Positions 10,658-22,846 of a DNA stretch of 64,000 bases are shown in pieces; position 1 is the first letter of the stretch, and each line of letters opens with the position of its first letter. The notes under the pieces were generated by a model. The model was given only the letters and a program-made list of their open reading frames with translations. It was not told the DNA's origin and searched no databases. Source of the DNA: Nematostella vectensis (taxonomy: Eukaryota; Cnidaria; Anthozoa; Actiniaria; Edwardsiidae); NCBI RefSeq assembly GCF_932526225.1, contig NC_064046.1:7801219-7865218 (forward strand), read 5' to 3'. Both the position numbers and the translations under genes were made by a program.

Positions 10658-13600
10658 CTGATAAACAAACAAACAAATAAACAATCAAAAACATGCAATA
10701 CCTTCGCTTTATCTTAAATTTGATTCTTAATCTTTCGAAATTAGAAAAAAACAGATTACAAAGTTGCTTGTAACCTATTGTTACACGTCTATAGTCTATA
10801 ATGTAAACATGAAAAGCAAGTAGTAAGAAAGAAATTCGGAAATATCAAATAAGGCCTGTATGTATTTTAATGTAAACTAATAAGACAAGCTGAATAATGC
10901 CGGGGAATAAAAAAAACCTAACACCGATAATCGTGTGGCCCTTGGGTTTTAATTCATTAGGTTATCAGAAGACTAACCGATAATAAAACACGTTTTTCCA
11001 TCCCCTGTAAAGCCATCTTTGCAAGCACATCTGTAGGATCCCGGGATGTTGATGCAGCTTGCGTTGGCATGGCAACCATGTGATCGACCTCCGCACTCAG
11101 CCACGTCTGAAACGTTTTGTTTTTTTGTTAAATTACATTATTTTACAGAGCTATATCTTGCTACAATCATAACAGTTTTGTTTGGGACAATTTATTAAGT
11201 GAACGCCTTTGTTCCAAAGTAATTGTCCATGATTGCAGATAATGAAAATATCGCATACTAGACATGAGAATATACTAATCACAGAAAATCTCGATAGTGG
11301 CTGATCACTTCCGCCTGTCATACTTTACAAATATATTTTCAACAAAGGAGAACACATCTGTCCAAAAGCTGGAACAGATTCGCCTGCCAAGCTGATACAA
11401 ATTAAAAATTCCGTTAAGGAGACTCATTTAGCTAGTGGCTGTACGCTTTCGAAACAAGTTTAAGCGATAAGACTCGACGTGTCCCGAAAGGCCTGTTTTG
11501 CTTTTGGGTGCGTTTTGCTTAATAATGTTCTGAGTATGTTAGGTTCTACTGTAAACCACAGTCGTTCATTGTACATTTTATGAGCAGTTTAAGATAAGCA
11601 TTAAACGCCCCCTCAAGACTTAGCTGAAGGAGGAAAGAAATAACACTAACCTGCTGAACAAGTTTGTCCAGTAAAACCGGCTGGGCATGCGCAATGGAAG
11701 AATGGCTCGTGGTAAATAGTCACACAATCTCCATTCTTGCAAGGCGAGTCTTCACAAGGGGACTGGGAAAAGATGGAAGACGTGTTTCACACATGGTCTG
11801 GTTGGGGTTAGCTCATGACTGTGAAAGGGCTTGAAAATAACTGTTAACTGATAATTACACATATGTGTAGAACCGATATAAGCGAAATAGCTGCTTCCTG
11901 ATAGTTTTACTATCCCAAGTGCAATCATGCGTGGCGGCCACTATATTTTAACTAGAAGAACGATGACCATCTAGCCAGTTCGTTACTACCACACGCCGCT
12001 TCGCGGACATGGGCTCTTAATGGCAGAGACTCGAGCGACAGGAGCTCCGGCTCAGATTATTTTATCCCTGAAACACAAGTGCCGCTTGAATAACCAGCGG
12101 TGCAACCGGCTGAGCCGGATAATTTTGCGATAATGAGTGTTCTCGTTCTTAAATGGCGTTGGAGGTTTTGTAAGTGTATGTTGTATGGATTTGTTTTTGG
12201 TTTAGCCTTTAGCTGTATATGCTGGTGATTGTGCTACCAGAGTCATACCCTATTTCGTCGGTGTTTATCGCCTTTGCCGTAATTGTATTTTTCAGTCGTT
12301 GTAGGTTCCTTAGTTTCCTGTGTTTAAATTCACAGTCTGCACTACATTATATAGCATTCTATACTGTAATTTTTCTGTTAAGTTAATGTTCTTCTGTTTT
12401 CTCGGAGATCTTGATTGCAGTAGTAAACCACCCCCCACATGCTAATAGCGAAATTAATCACTGTCTTGTGGATCATATACAGAAAATATTGAACACTTTC
12501 TCAGAAATCATCCTGAAGGTTTAATCTTCGTGACTGGTGACTTCAACCCTGCAGTACTGGACTAAAAGAGAACTTTGTCAAATACAAATGTGGATTAAAG
12601 CAGATTATTACAGTTCTCATCAAAGATTCAAGCATCTTTGGTTGGTGCCTCACTAATAGGCTTGAACTGTTTAAGTCACACCTGAGTTGGGGAGTAGGGA
12701 CTGTTGAGGCCACATATGTAACAACCTGCCGCATTTGTTATAACGGCCACATTTGTAATAAGGTAGGACACATTTGTAATAAACTATCTGATATCTCATA
12801 AAAAAACATAGTAAGACAACCAAACTTGGTAAGGACATGTAGGTGTCGAGGGGGGTGCAACCAGATGGTCAAGTGATGTGACGTAATCAATGACGTCACC
12901 AAAAACAAAAATATCCGTATCCCATGAAAGAAGCACGTATGACAACCAAACTTGATAGGTGTCATGTAGGGATCAAGGGGGGTGCAAAAAGATGGTGACG
13001 TGATTTGTGACGTCATCAAAAACAAAAATATCCATATCCCATGAAAGAAGCACGCATGACAACCAAACTTGAGAGGTGTCATGTAGGTATCAAGGGGGGT
13101 GCAACGAGATGATCGAGTGATGTGTGACGTCATCAAAAGCAAACATATCCATATCCCTGAATTTTAGCTGTTACTAGGTACATGGATTTCCTCATCCAGA
13201 CCATGTTGAAACAGTCTTATGATAAATCATCACTCCCAATGTAGGTTTCTGAAAGTTGCTGTACCTCAGAGACTTAAACTACTCTATCTGGAGCATTTTC
13301 TAATGTATACAGAAACTCATTAAGAATATTTCCCTAGTTAAAGAAATCAGCACACAAAATGCACAAATCCATTAACTTCCGAAGATGCAAGGTGATTGAT
13401 CCGCCCATGTCTCGAGCTCTTTTTTGTGTCTTCGTCTTGTACCAAGTATTCAGAGTGATTATACCAGCCTACCTTTATCCCAAAGTGCACGGAGTCTTTG
13501 TCTTGTACCGAGTATTCAGAATAGTTATACCAGCTTCCCTTTATCCCAAAGTGCACGGAGTTTTTATCTTGTACCAAGTGATCAGAGTGATTATATCAGC

Positions 13601-16600
13601 TCACCTTTATCCCAAAGTGCGCGGAGTCTTTGTCTTGTACCAAGTATTCAGAATAGTTATACCAGCTTCCCTTTATCCCAAAGTGCACGGAGTTTTTATC
13701 TTGTACCAAGTGATCAGAGTGATTATATCAGCTTACCTTTATCCCAAAGTGCGCGGAGTCTGAATTGTACCAAGTATTCAGAATAGTTATATCAGCTCAC
13801 CTTTATCCCAAAGTGCGCGGAGTCTTTATCTTGTACCAAGTATTCAGAGTGGTTATATCAGCTCACCTTTATCCCAAAGTGCACGGAGTCTTTGTCTTGT
13901 ACCGAGTATTCAGAGTGGTTATATCAGCTCACCTTTATCCCCAAAAGCGCAGAGTCTTTGTCTTGTACCGAGTATTCAGAATGGTTATATCAGCTTACCT
14001 TTATCCCAAAGTGCGCGGAGTCTTTGTCTTGTACCAAGTATTCAGAGTGGTTATATCAGCTTACCTTTATCCCAAAGTGCACGGAGTCATTGTCTTTTAC
14101 CAAATATTGAAGGTGGTTATATCAGCTCACCTTTATCCTAAAGTGCACGGAGTCTTTATCTTGTACCGAGTATTCAGAGTGGTTATATCAGCTTACCTTT
14201 ATCCCAAAGTGCACGGAGTCTTTGACTTGTACCAAGTATTCAGAATGGTTATATCAGCTCACCTCTATCCCAAAGTGCGCAGAGTCTTTATCTTGTACCA
14301 AGTATTCAGAATGGTTATATCAGCTTACCTTTATCCCAAAGTGCGCGGAGTCTTTGTCTTGTACCAAGTATTCAGAGTGGTTATATCAGCTTACCTTTAT
14401 CCCAAAGTGCGCGGAGTCTTTGTCTTGTACCAAGTATTCAGAGAGGTTATATCAGCTTACCTTTATCCCAAAGTGCACGGAGTCTTTGTCTTGTACCAAG
14501 TATTCAGTGTGGTTATATCAGCTTACCTTTATCCCAAAGTGCGCGGAGTCTTTGTCTTGTACCAAGTATTCAGAGTGGTTATATCAGCTTACCTTTATCC
14601 CAAAGTGCACGGAGTCATTGTCTTTTACCAAGTATTGAAGGTGGTTATATCAGCTTACCTTTATCCCAAAGTGCGCGGAGTCTTTGTCTTGTACCAAGTA
14701 TTCAGAGTGGTTATATCAGCTTACCTTTATCCCAAAGTGCACGGAGTCATTGTCTTTTACCAAGTATTGAGGGTGGTTATATCAGCTCACCTTTATCCTA
14801 AAGTGCACGGAGTCTTTGTCTTGTACCAAGTATTCAGAGTGGTTATATCAGCTTACCTTTATCCCAAAGTGCACGGAGTCATTGTCTTTTACCAAGTATT
14901 CAAGGTGGTTATATCAGCTTACCTTTATCCCAAAGTGCGCGGAGTCTTTGTCTTGTACCAAGTATTCAGAGTGGTTATATCAGCTTACCTTTATTCCAAA
15001 GTGCACGGAGTCATTGTCTTTTACCAAGTATTCAAAGTGGTTATATCAGCTTACCTTTATCCCAAAGTGCGCGGAGTCTTTGTCTTGTACCAAGTATTCA
15101 GAGAGGTTATATCAGCTTACCTTTATCCCAAAGTGCACGGAGTCTTTGTCTTGTACCAAGTATTCAGAGTGGTTATATCAGCTTACCTTTATCCCAAAGT
15201 GCGCGGAGTCTTTGTCTTGTACCAAGTATTCAGAGTGGTTATATCAGCTTACCTTTATCCCAAAGTGCACGGAGTCATTGTCTTTTACCAAGTATTCAAA
15301 GTGGTTATATCAGCTTACCTTTATCCCAAAGTGCACGGAGTCATTGTCTTTTACCAAGTATTGAGGGTGGTTATATCAGCTTACCTTTATCCCAAAGTGC
15401 ACGGAGTCATTGTCTTTTACCAAGTATTGAGGGTTGTTATATCAGCTTACCTTTATCCCAAAGTGCACGGAGTCTTTGACTTGTACCAAGTATTCAAAAT
15501 GGTTATATCAGCTCACCTTTATCCCCAAGTGCACGGAGTCTTTGACTTGTACCAAGTATTCAGAATGGTTATATCAGCTCACCTTTATCCCAAAGTGCAC
15601 ATAGTCTTTGTCTTGTACCAAGTCTTCAAATAGGTTATATCAGCTTACCTTTATCCCAAAGTGTACGTAGTCCTTCTCTTGTACCAAGTATTGTATAGAG
15701 GGTGGTTATATAAGCTTAGCTTTACCCCAAAGTGCGCGGAACCTTTGACTTGTACCAAGTATTCAGAATGGTTATATCAGCTCACCTTTATCCCAAAGTG
15801 CACGGAGTGGTTGTCTTGTACCAATTTTTGAGGGTGATTATATCAGCTATCATTTATCCCAAAGTGCACGGAGTCGTTGTCTTGTACCAAGTATTGAAGG
15901 TGGTTATATCAGCTTACCTTTATCCCAAAGTGCACGAAGTCGTTGTCGTGTACCAAGTATTGAGGGTGCTTATATCAGCTTACCTTTATCCCAAAGTGCG
16001 CGGAGTCTTTGTCTTGTACCAAGTATTCAGAGTGGTTATATCAGCTTACCTTTATCCCAAAGTGCGCGGAGTCTTTGTCTTGTAGCAAGTATTTAGAGTG
16101 GTTATATCAGCTTACCTTTATCCCAAAGTGCACGGAGTCATTGTCTTGTACCAAGTATTCAGAGTGGTTATATCAGCTTACCTTTATCCCAAAGTGCGCG
16201 GAGTCTTTGTCTTGTACCAAGTATTCAGAGTGGTTATATCAGCTTACCTTTATCCCAAAGTGCGCGGAGTCTTTGTCTTGTACCAAGTATTCAGAGAGGT
16301 TATATCAGCTTACCTTTATCCCAAAGTGCACGGAGTCTTTGTCTTGTACCAAGTATTCAGAGAGGTTATATCAGCTTACCTTTATCCCAAAGTGCGCGGA
16401 GTCTTTGTCTTGTACCAAGTATTCAGAGTGGTTATATCAGCTTACCTTTATCCCAAAGTGCACGGAGTCATTGTCTTTTACCAAGTATTGAAGGTGGTTA
16501 TATCAGCTTACCTTTATCCCAAAGTGCGCGGAGTCTTTGTCTTGTACCAAGTATTCAGAGTGGTTATATCAGCTTACCTTTATTCCAAAGTGCACGGAGT

Positions 16601-19600
16601 CATTGTCTTTTACCAAGTATTGAGGGTGGTTATATCAGCTCACCTTTATCCTAAAGTGCACGGAGTCTTTGTCTTGTACCGAGTATTCAGAGTGGTTATA
16701 TCAGCTTACCTTTATCCCAAAGTGCGCGGAGTCTTTGACTTGTACCAAGTATTCAGAATGGTTATATCAGCTCACCTTTATCCCAAAGTGCGCAGAGTCT
16801 TTATCTTGTACCAAGTATTCAGAATGGTTATATCAGCTTACCTTTATCCAAAAGTGCGCGGAGTCTTTGTCTTGTACCAAGTATTCAGAGTAGTTATATC
16901 AGCTTACCTTTATCCCAAAGTGCGCGGATTCTTTGTCTTGTACCAAGTATTCAAAGTGGTTATATCAGCTTACCTTTATCCCAAAGTGCACGGAGTCATT
17001 GTCTTTTACCAAGTATTGAGGGTGGTTATATCAGCTTACCTTTATCCCAAAGTGCACGGAGTCATTGTCTTTTACCAAGTATTGAGGGTTGTTATATCAG
17101 CTTACCTTTATCCCAAAGTGCACGGAGTCTTTGACTTGTACCAAGTATTCAAAATGGTTATATCAGCTCACCTTTATCCCAAAGTGCACGGAGTCTTTGT
17201 CTAGTACCGAGTATTCAGAGTGGTTATATCAGCTTACCTTTATCCCAAAGTGCGCGGAGTCTTTGACTTGTACCAAGTATTCAGAATGGTTATATCAGCT
17301 CACCTTTATCCCAAAGTGCGCAGAGTCTTTATCTTGTACCAAGTATTCAGAATGGTTATATCAGCTTACCTTTATCCAAAAGTGCGCGGAGTCTTTGTCT
17401 TGTACCAAGTATTTAGAGTGGTTATATCAGCTTACCTTTATCCCAAAGTGCGCGGAGTCTTTGTCTTGTACCAAGTATTCAAAGTGGTTATATCAGCTTA
17501 CCTTTATCCCAAAGTGCACGGAGTCATTGTCTTTTACCAAGTATTGAGGGTGGTTATATCAGCTTACCTTTATCCCAAAGTGCACGGAGTCATTGTCTTT
17601 TACCAAGTATTGAGGGTTGTTATATCAGCTTACCTTTATCCCAAAGTGCACGGAGTCTTTGACTTGTACCAAGTATTCAAAATGGTTATATCAGCTCACC
17701 TTTATCCCAAAGTGCACGGAGTCTTTGACTTGTACCAAGTATTCAGAATGGTTATATCAGCTCACCTTTATCCCAAAGTGCACATAGTCTTTGTCTTGTA
17801 CCAAGTCTTCAAATAGGTTATATCAGCTTACCTTTATCCCAAAGTGTACGTAGTCCTTCTCTTGTACCAAGTATTGTATTGAGGGTGGTTATATAAGCTT
17901 AGCTTTATCCCAAAGTGCGCGGAACCTTTGACTTGTACCAAGTATTCAGAATGGTTATATCAGCTCACCTTTATCCCAAAGTGCACGGAGTGGTTGTCTT
18001 GTACCAATTTTTGAGGGTGATTATATCAGCTATCATTTATCCCAAAGTGCACGGAGTCGTTGTCTTGTACCAAGTATTGAAGGTGGTTATATCAGCTTAC
18101 CTTTATCCCAAAGTGCACGAAGTCGTTGTCGTGTACCAAGTATTGAGGGTGGTTATATCAGCTTACCTTTATCCCAAAGTGCGCGGAGTCTTTGTCTTGT
18201 ACCAAGTATTCAGAGTGGTTATATCAGCTTACCTTTATCCCAAAGTGCGCGGAGTCTTTGTCTTGTAGCAAGTATTCAGAGTGGTTATATCAGCTTACCT
18301 TTATCCCAAAGTGCACGGAGTCATTGTCTTTTACCAAGTATAGAGGTTAGTTATATCAGCTTACCTTTATCCCAAAATTGCACGGAGTCATTGTCTTTTA
18401 CCAAGTATTGAGGGTTGTTATATCAGCTTACCTTTATCCCAAAGTGCACGGAGTCTTTGACTTGTACCAAGTATTTAAAATGGTTATATCAGCTCACCTT
18501 TATCCCAAAGTGCACGGAGTCTTTGACTTGTACCAAGTATTCAGAATGGTTATATCAGCTCACCTTTATCCCAAAGTGCACATAGTCATGTCTTGTACCA
18601 AGTCTTCAAAGTGGTTATATCAGCTTACCTTTATCCCAAAGTGTACGTAGTCGTTGTCTTGTACCAAGTATTGAGGGTGGTTATATCAGCTTACCTTTAT
18701 CCCAAAGTGCACGAAGTCGTTGTCGTGTACCAAGTATTGAGGTTGGTTACATAAGCTTAGCTTTATCCCAAAGTGCTCGAAGTCGTTGTCGTGTACCAAG
18801 TATTGAGGGTGGTTATATAAGCTCACCTTTATCGCAAAGTGCACGGAGTCGTTGTCTTGTACCAATTTTTGAGGGTGATTATATCAGCTATCCTTTATCC
18901 CAAAGTGCACGGAGTCGTTGTCTTGTACCAAGTATTGAGGGTGGTTATATCAGCTTACCTTTATCCCAAAGTGCACGAAGTCGTTGTCGTGTACCAAGTA
19001 TTGAGGTTGGTTATATCAGCTTACCTTTATCCCAAAGTGCGCGGAGTCTTTGTCTTGTACCAAGTATTCAGAGTGGTTATATCAGCTTACCTTTATCCCA
19101 AAGTGCACGGAGTCATTGTCTTTTACCAAGTATTGAGGGTGGTTATATCAGCTTGCCTTTATCCCAAAGTGCACGCAGTCTTTGTCTTGTACCGAGTATT
19201 CAGAGTGGTTATATCAGCTTACCTTTATCCCAAAGTGCACGGAGTCTTTGTCTTGTACCAAGTCTTTAAAGTGGTTATATCAGCTTATCTTTATCCCAAA
19301 TTGCACGAAGTCTTTGTCTTGTACCAAGTATTGAGGGTGATTATATCAGCTTTCCTTTATCCCAAAGTACACGTAGTCGTTGTCTTGTACCAAGTATTGA
19401 GGGTGGTTATATCAGCTTACATTTATCCCAAAGTGCACGAAGTCGTTGTCGTGTACCAAGTATTGAGGGTGGTTATATCAGCTTACCTTTATCCCAAAGT
19501 GCACGAAGTCGTTATCGTGTACGAAGTATTGAAGGTGGTTATATAAGCTTAACTTTATCCCAAAGTGCACGAAGTCGTTGTCGTGTACCAAGTATTGAGG

Positions 19601-20917
19601 GTGGTTATATAAGCTTTCCTTTATCGCAAAGTGCACGGAGTCGTTGTCTTGTACCAATTTTTGGGGGTGATTATATCAGCTTTCGTTTATCCCAAAGTGC
19701 ACGGAGTCGTTGTCTTTTACCAAGTATTGAGGGTGGTTATATCAGCTTACCTTTATCCCAAAGTGCACGGAGTCATTGTCTTTTACCAAGTATTGAAGGT
19801 GGTTGTATCAGCTTACCTTTATCCCAAAGTGCACGGAGTCATTGTCTTTTACCAAGTATTGAGGGTTGTTATATCAGCTTACCTTTATCCCAAAGTGCAC
19901 GGAGTCGTTGTCTTGTACCAAGTATTGAGGTTGGTTATATCTATCTGTGGAGATGAGCTCACAAACGTGTTGCCCACTCTTCGTCAATGTCAACTTGACG
20001 TTTAGGGAGTGGCACCACTTTTCAGCAAGACACTCGAAAGAGCAGTCAATGACATCATTTGCTAAAAGGCTTTTCTGTGTAACTGAACCACAAAAAAACA
20101 TCATATAAGATGAACGCTCCTATTACTAATTACTCTAAAGTTCCTAATCAGTCCTTTAGTGTATATTAATAGAAACAAAAAAAAAACATTCGCGCTACGC
20201 ATAAAGGTTCGTTTAAGTTTAGTTTATCATCTTTTTTTTCATGTTTTATCACTTTACACCTTGCTGGTCCCCTCCCCCGACTCCTCAACACACCCTTTTC
20301 CCCCTTTTTGGGATTACTACTTCCCCTCCCCCGATCCTTTTGATCCCTGAAGATGCATGGAGTCAGCATCTCAATCTCACCATCTCTGTGAAAGGTGTTC
20401 CCTGTGGATTTGGCTGGAAAGAGAGTCATGCGCGCTCCACAATATTTATTTCTTCCCTACGTGAAGAATTAGTTTGTGAATCTCCTTGTGTTGTCGAAAG
20501 GACAATATCAGGTGCTGTTCATTTATTTCAAACTATTTTGGAAATGGCTACCTTCAAAAGTACGTTTTTCCATGAGCATCAACTTTGATCACTCTTGCTA
20601 CAGAAAATAGCAAGAAAGTATCCGAATTGATAATTCAGAGAAATGTCGCATGCCATTACTCCATTACTTAAGATAATAATAACAAACCTGCACAAGTATG
20701 CACTTCTTAAGATTCCAAAAGAATCTTGCTCTTACCCACCGGTTTCATTTGACGTGTTAGCAGCAGAAATAGGCACCAAAAGACGCTTGCCTTGATGTGC
20801 GACAAATATGATTGAGCGACGATAGTAGTCGTCGTCTTCATGAAGAAGATTTTGTCCGAGACATGTAGCAATGGACATTAACAGGCACAGAACAGAGAGG
20901 CCTGAGCCAAGGGTCAT
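9765..20917 (-). CDS. Secreted PAN-EGF-EGF-glycine-rich protein (whole gene)
   Basis: Five exons on the minus strand: 20917-20740, 20082-19883, 11762-11651, 11106-10978 and 10657-9765. All introns are GT-AG and the intron phases agree (1, 0, 1, 1). The sum is 1,512 nt, giving 503 residues plus stop. Domain order is signal peptide, PAN/apple-like module, EGF, EGF, glycine-rich module. The product should be exported and act outside the cell, probably in adhesion, matrix or mucus. That role is inferred from domains, and no ligand can be named. There is no membrane anchor. Intron 2 (8.1 kb) is dominated by a 66-bp minisatellite derived from exon 2 and its donor. Exon 1's donor is read as GTGGGT at 20739, because this choice keeps phase with exon 2. 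GTAAGA, 4 nt downstream, would not. Confidence 0.8.
10978..11106 (-). CDS. Exon 4: EGF-like domain 2
   Basis: Encodes [20 protein letters not shown] then [20 protein letters not shown], an EGF module of the calcium-binding style (DxxEC start and the N-x-x-GSY-x-C core). The acceptor is ACGTTTCAG and the donor GTTAGT. Phase 1 in and out, the usual phase for shuffled EGF exons. Confidence 0.85.
11651..11762 (-). CDS. Exon 3: EGF-like domain 1
   Basis: Encodes [14 protein letters not shown] ... [17 protein letters not shown], with six cysteines in the classic EGF spacing (CxC....GxxGxxC). The acceptor is TTTTCCCAG and the donor GTTAGT. No calcium-binding D-x-(N/D)-E/Q consensus is seen. Phase 0 in, phase 1 out. 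Confidence 0.85.
12440..12722 (+). pseudogene. LINE endonuclease fragment
   Basis: Encodes FVTGDFNP, a conserved block of the AP-endonuclease of non-LTR retrotransposons. Broken frames follow in which [11 protein letters not shown] corresponds to the family's 'LDWCLTN' region. Several stops and frame changes. It lies in intron 2 of the minus-strand PAN gene, opposite to the gene's direction. Confidence 0.55.
12775..13165 (+). repeat. CRE-containing dispersed repeat, three units
   Basis: Three successive roughly 120-bp units carry 'cgtatgacaaccaaacttg', 'gtcatgtagg..tcaagggggg', then 'gtgatgtgacgt..tcaatgacgtcacc'. Same family as 3690-4140. It lies in intron 2 of the PAN gene, just before the minisatellite. 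Confidence 0.65.
13430..19930. repeat. 66-bp minisatellite made of a splice donor and exon end
   Basis: Roughly 98 tandem copies of a 66-bp unit fill most of PAN-gene intron 2 and run into exon 2. Read on the gene's strand, each unit has 44 nt matching the end of exon 2 ([14 protein letters not shown], ending GGGATAAAG) followed by 22 nt matching the intron start (GTAAGCTGATATAACC...). Nearly every unit keeps GTAAGC or GTGAGC after AAAG. Because 66 is a multiple of three, long open frames appear on the plus strand (for example 13765-15633), but they have no protein character. Segments at about 15.5-16.1 kb and 17.7-18.3 kb are near-identical with a 2,183-bp offset, showing higher-order duplication. 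Confidence 0.95.
19883..20082 (-). CDS. Exon 2: PAN/apple-like domain core
   Basis: The exon follows acceptor TTTTTTTGTGGTTCAG and ends AAAG|GTAAGC. Encoded features are [18 protein letters not shown] and, after a short linker, [16 protein letters not shown]. This Cys pattern (C...C....C.S.N......C.L) is typical of cnidarian PAN domains. The last 44 nt ([14 protein letters not shown]) plus the first 22 nt of the intron form the unit of the adjoining minisatellite. Length is 200 nt, phase 1 in and phase 0 out. Confidence 0.75.
20083..20739 (-). other. Intron 1 of the PAN gene
   Basis: 657 bp between exons 1 and 2. It contains C/T-rich plus-strand sequence (cccctcccccgactcctcaa) at about 20,260-20,340 and a plus-strand open frame without recognisable motifs. 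No repeat like that of intron 2. Confidence 0.6.
20740..20917 (-). CDS. Exon 1: signal peptide and start of PAN region
   Basis: The ATG at 20917 opens [21 protein letters not shown], a typical signal peptide with a probable cleavage site after CLG. An acidic stretch ([10 protein letters not shown]) and [18 protein letters not shown] follow. The exon carries 59 codons plus 1 nt (phase 1). No promoter element was identified upstream. Confidence 0.75.
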
Positions 20918-21169
20918 TGCTAGTAAAGCAGACTTGATTTCGAACGCTAGTACATCTCTTTCTATAGTTCCTGTTAAGAAAGCAAATTATGACAAGTTGA
21001 AAAATAAACAAAGCTGAAATCATCATTAAGAGTGAGTTCACTTGGCACAAATAAAAAATGTAACGGAATGGCTTTATTTCAGGGGCATAGAGCATGCTGG
21101 TGGTATATATTTTTCGTCGACTTAGATAGTTGTAATTACACGCGACCCAGAAATGCAATAACTTATAAT

Positions 21170-22071
21170 TTGGACATAGAAACATCGTTAGAAAGCAAAA
21201 ATCGGCAGATGTCATGTGGGAGCCAAGAAGGGTGGTACATGGAGGACATGGTACCTCAGCATAACGTAATCGATGACGTCACAAAAATGTAAAGTACTCA
21301 TATATCATCATGAATAGACATCATAAGGCAACCAAACTTGGCAGATGCCATGTAGGTATCAAGGAGGGATGCAACGATATGGTACATCGGCATGAAATAA
21401 TTAATAGCGTAACCAATATCTCATTGTACAAACTTCATAGTTACACCAATGGGGGTGCAACGTTTTATTGCATTTATGGGCGGTGTGTTATTAGTTTATG
21501 GTGAACATGGTTTATTATATTTATGTGCGATGACGTCACACAACACTTGACTATCTCCTTAAATTACATGACATCTAAGTTAGGCTGTCAGACGATGATT
21601 CTCAAATGATATTTTTAAAAAAAAATTTTTTGTTCTTAATGAAATCGGAATAATTTTGCTTTTAGTGACGTCATCTTTGGCGTCACGTATCACGTGATCA
21701 TATCTTTGCATTTCCCTTGACACATACATGACACCTACAAAGTTTGGTGACCATATGTTTCTTTCATCATGAGATGAATATTTTTGTTTTTAATCACGTT
21801 TTGATTAGTTTTGCTTTTAGTGACGTCATTAATGACATCACACATCACCTGACCATATTACTACATCCCCTTAAGATCTTGGCACCTACCGAGTTTGGTT
21901 GCCATACGGTGTTTCTTTCATGAAATATAAATATATTGTTTTATGTTGATGAAGTCAGCATATTTTGCCCTTAGTGATGTCATTGATGGCGTCACAAATC
22001 ACGTAACCACATTTTTGTAGCCCTCTTGAGACATAAATAACACTGCTTGTCATACGATGTTTTCTTGAAAC
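21170..22071. repeat. CRE repeats in opposed orientations
   Basis: Plus-orientation units of the CRE repeat family lie at about 21,170-21,430. Reverse-orientation units lie at about 21,530-22,060 ('gacacctacaaagtttggt' and 'gtgacgtcattaatgac'). Together they make a long, imperfect inverted arrangement. TGACGTCA or close variants occur at about 21,272, 21,530, 21,666, 21,823 and 21,975. Non-coding. Confidence 0.6.
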
Positions 22072-22102
22072 GGACAAAATTAGTTCTCTTTTTTAAAAGA
22101 AT

Positions 22103-22315
22103 ATGCCTATTTTCGAGTTGGAGTTTTACAAAAGAGTTCAGCTACATAATGAATCTATTGAATCTAACATTGGCGATATTCCCAATGGGTGTCTTCGTTT
22201 AGACCTTTCCCGGTTTACTCCCAGAGGTGAAGATGCTAATTACATAGGAGCTGAAAATTTTGCGCGGCATTCGCTTATTAATATTATCCACACAAACCTG
22301 CATGTGTTAAAATAG
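22103..22315 (+). pseudogene. Conserved ORF fragment in block C, copy 1
   Basis: 70 residues starting MPIFELEFYKRVQLHNESIE, with NIGDIPNGCLRLDLSRFTPR and GEDANYIGAENFAR. It looks like genuine protein sequence but I do not recognise the family. The frame ends in a TAG, and matching sequence continues after it to about 22,410 with further stops. The second copy at 29,669 carries a one-base deletion near its end. Likely a fragment of a transposon or host gene carried in the duplicated block. Confidence 0.4.
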
Positions 22316-22846
22316 AATATCGTCAATGAGATAAAAACGGTAATAACAAACCATTAATCAAAGATGTTTCACCGATTCGTTCAGCCGTGATAAAAGCAGC
22401 TCTTTTTATGTAAAGATAAGAGAATATTTTTTAAACCAAACCATGTAAACAATGATTTCGTTTAGAATTTTGTCAATACATGAACAATATATTTCCGATT
22501 TTGAAAAGAATTGCAATTTAACAAAACAAGAAGGGGCATTCTATTACAAGTCATGCATATTTTAACAGTGAAGAGATCTTTCTCTATCATTTGATGCATA
22601 TCTGACCATTCGCACTTTTGATCAAAATCTGTTCTTAGACGGTTACAAGAAATGTTCTTTAAAAGGATTTAATAAATCCACCCTCAGCACAAACTTTAGT
22701 GTTATGTTACTTGTTGATTACAGAACATTTACCTCGAAATGATATTATAAATTATGATTCTTAACTAAAAAAGTCCAATTCATATAGGCTTGTATGGTGG
22801 AAATTGCACCTAGAGTTTAGATTAGGACATAAAGGGGAAATCTTAC

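Noticed and set aside
13430-19930. CRISPR array
   Set aside because: Units are contiguous and nearly identical along their whole length with no variable spacers, and the genome is eukaryotic.
13430-19930. Recursive splicing sites (AG|GT ratchet points) in each minisatellite unit
   Set aside because: The AAAG|GTAAGC junction is not preceded by a pyrimidine tract on the gene strand (cactttgggataaag), so the acceptor half is not credible.
13359-20005. Long plus-strand open frames (up to 622 residues) with a 22-residue repeat
   Set aside because: They arise because the 66-bp minisatellite unit is divisible by three and lacks stops in two plus frames. The real coding sense is on the minus strand and limited to the exon 2 end.
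20241-20588. 115-residue plus-strand frame
   Set aside because: It falls within intron 1 of the minus-strand PAN gene, starts in C/T-rich low-complexity sequence and has no recognisable motif or splice partners.
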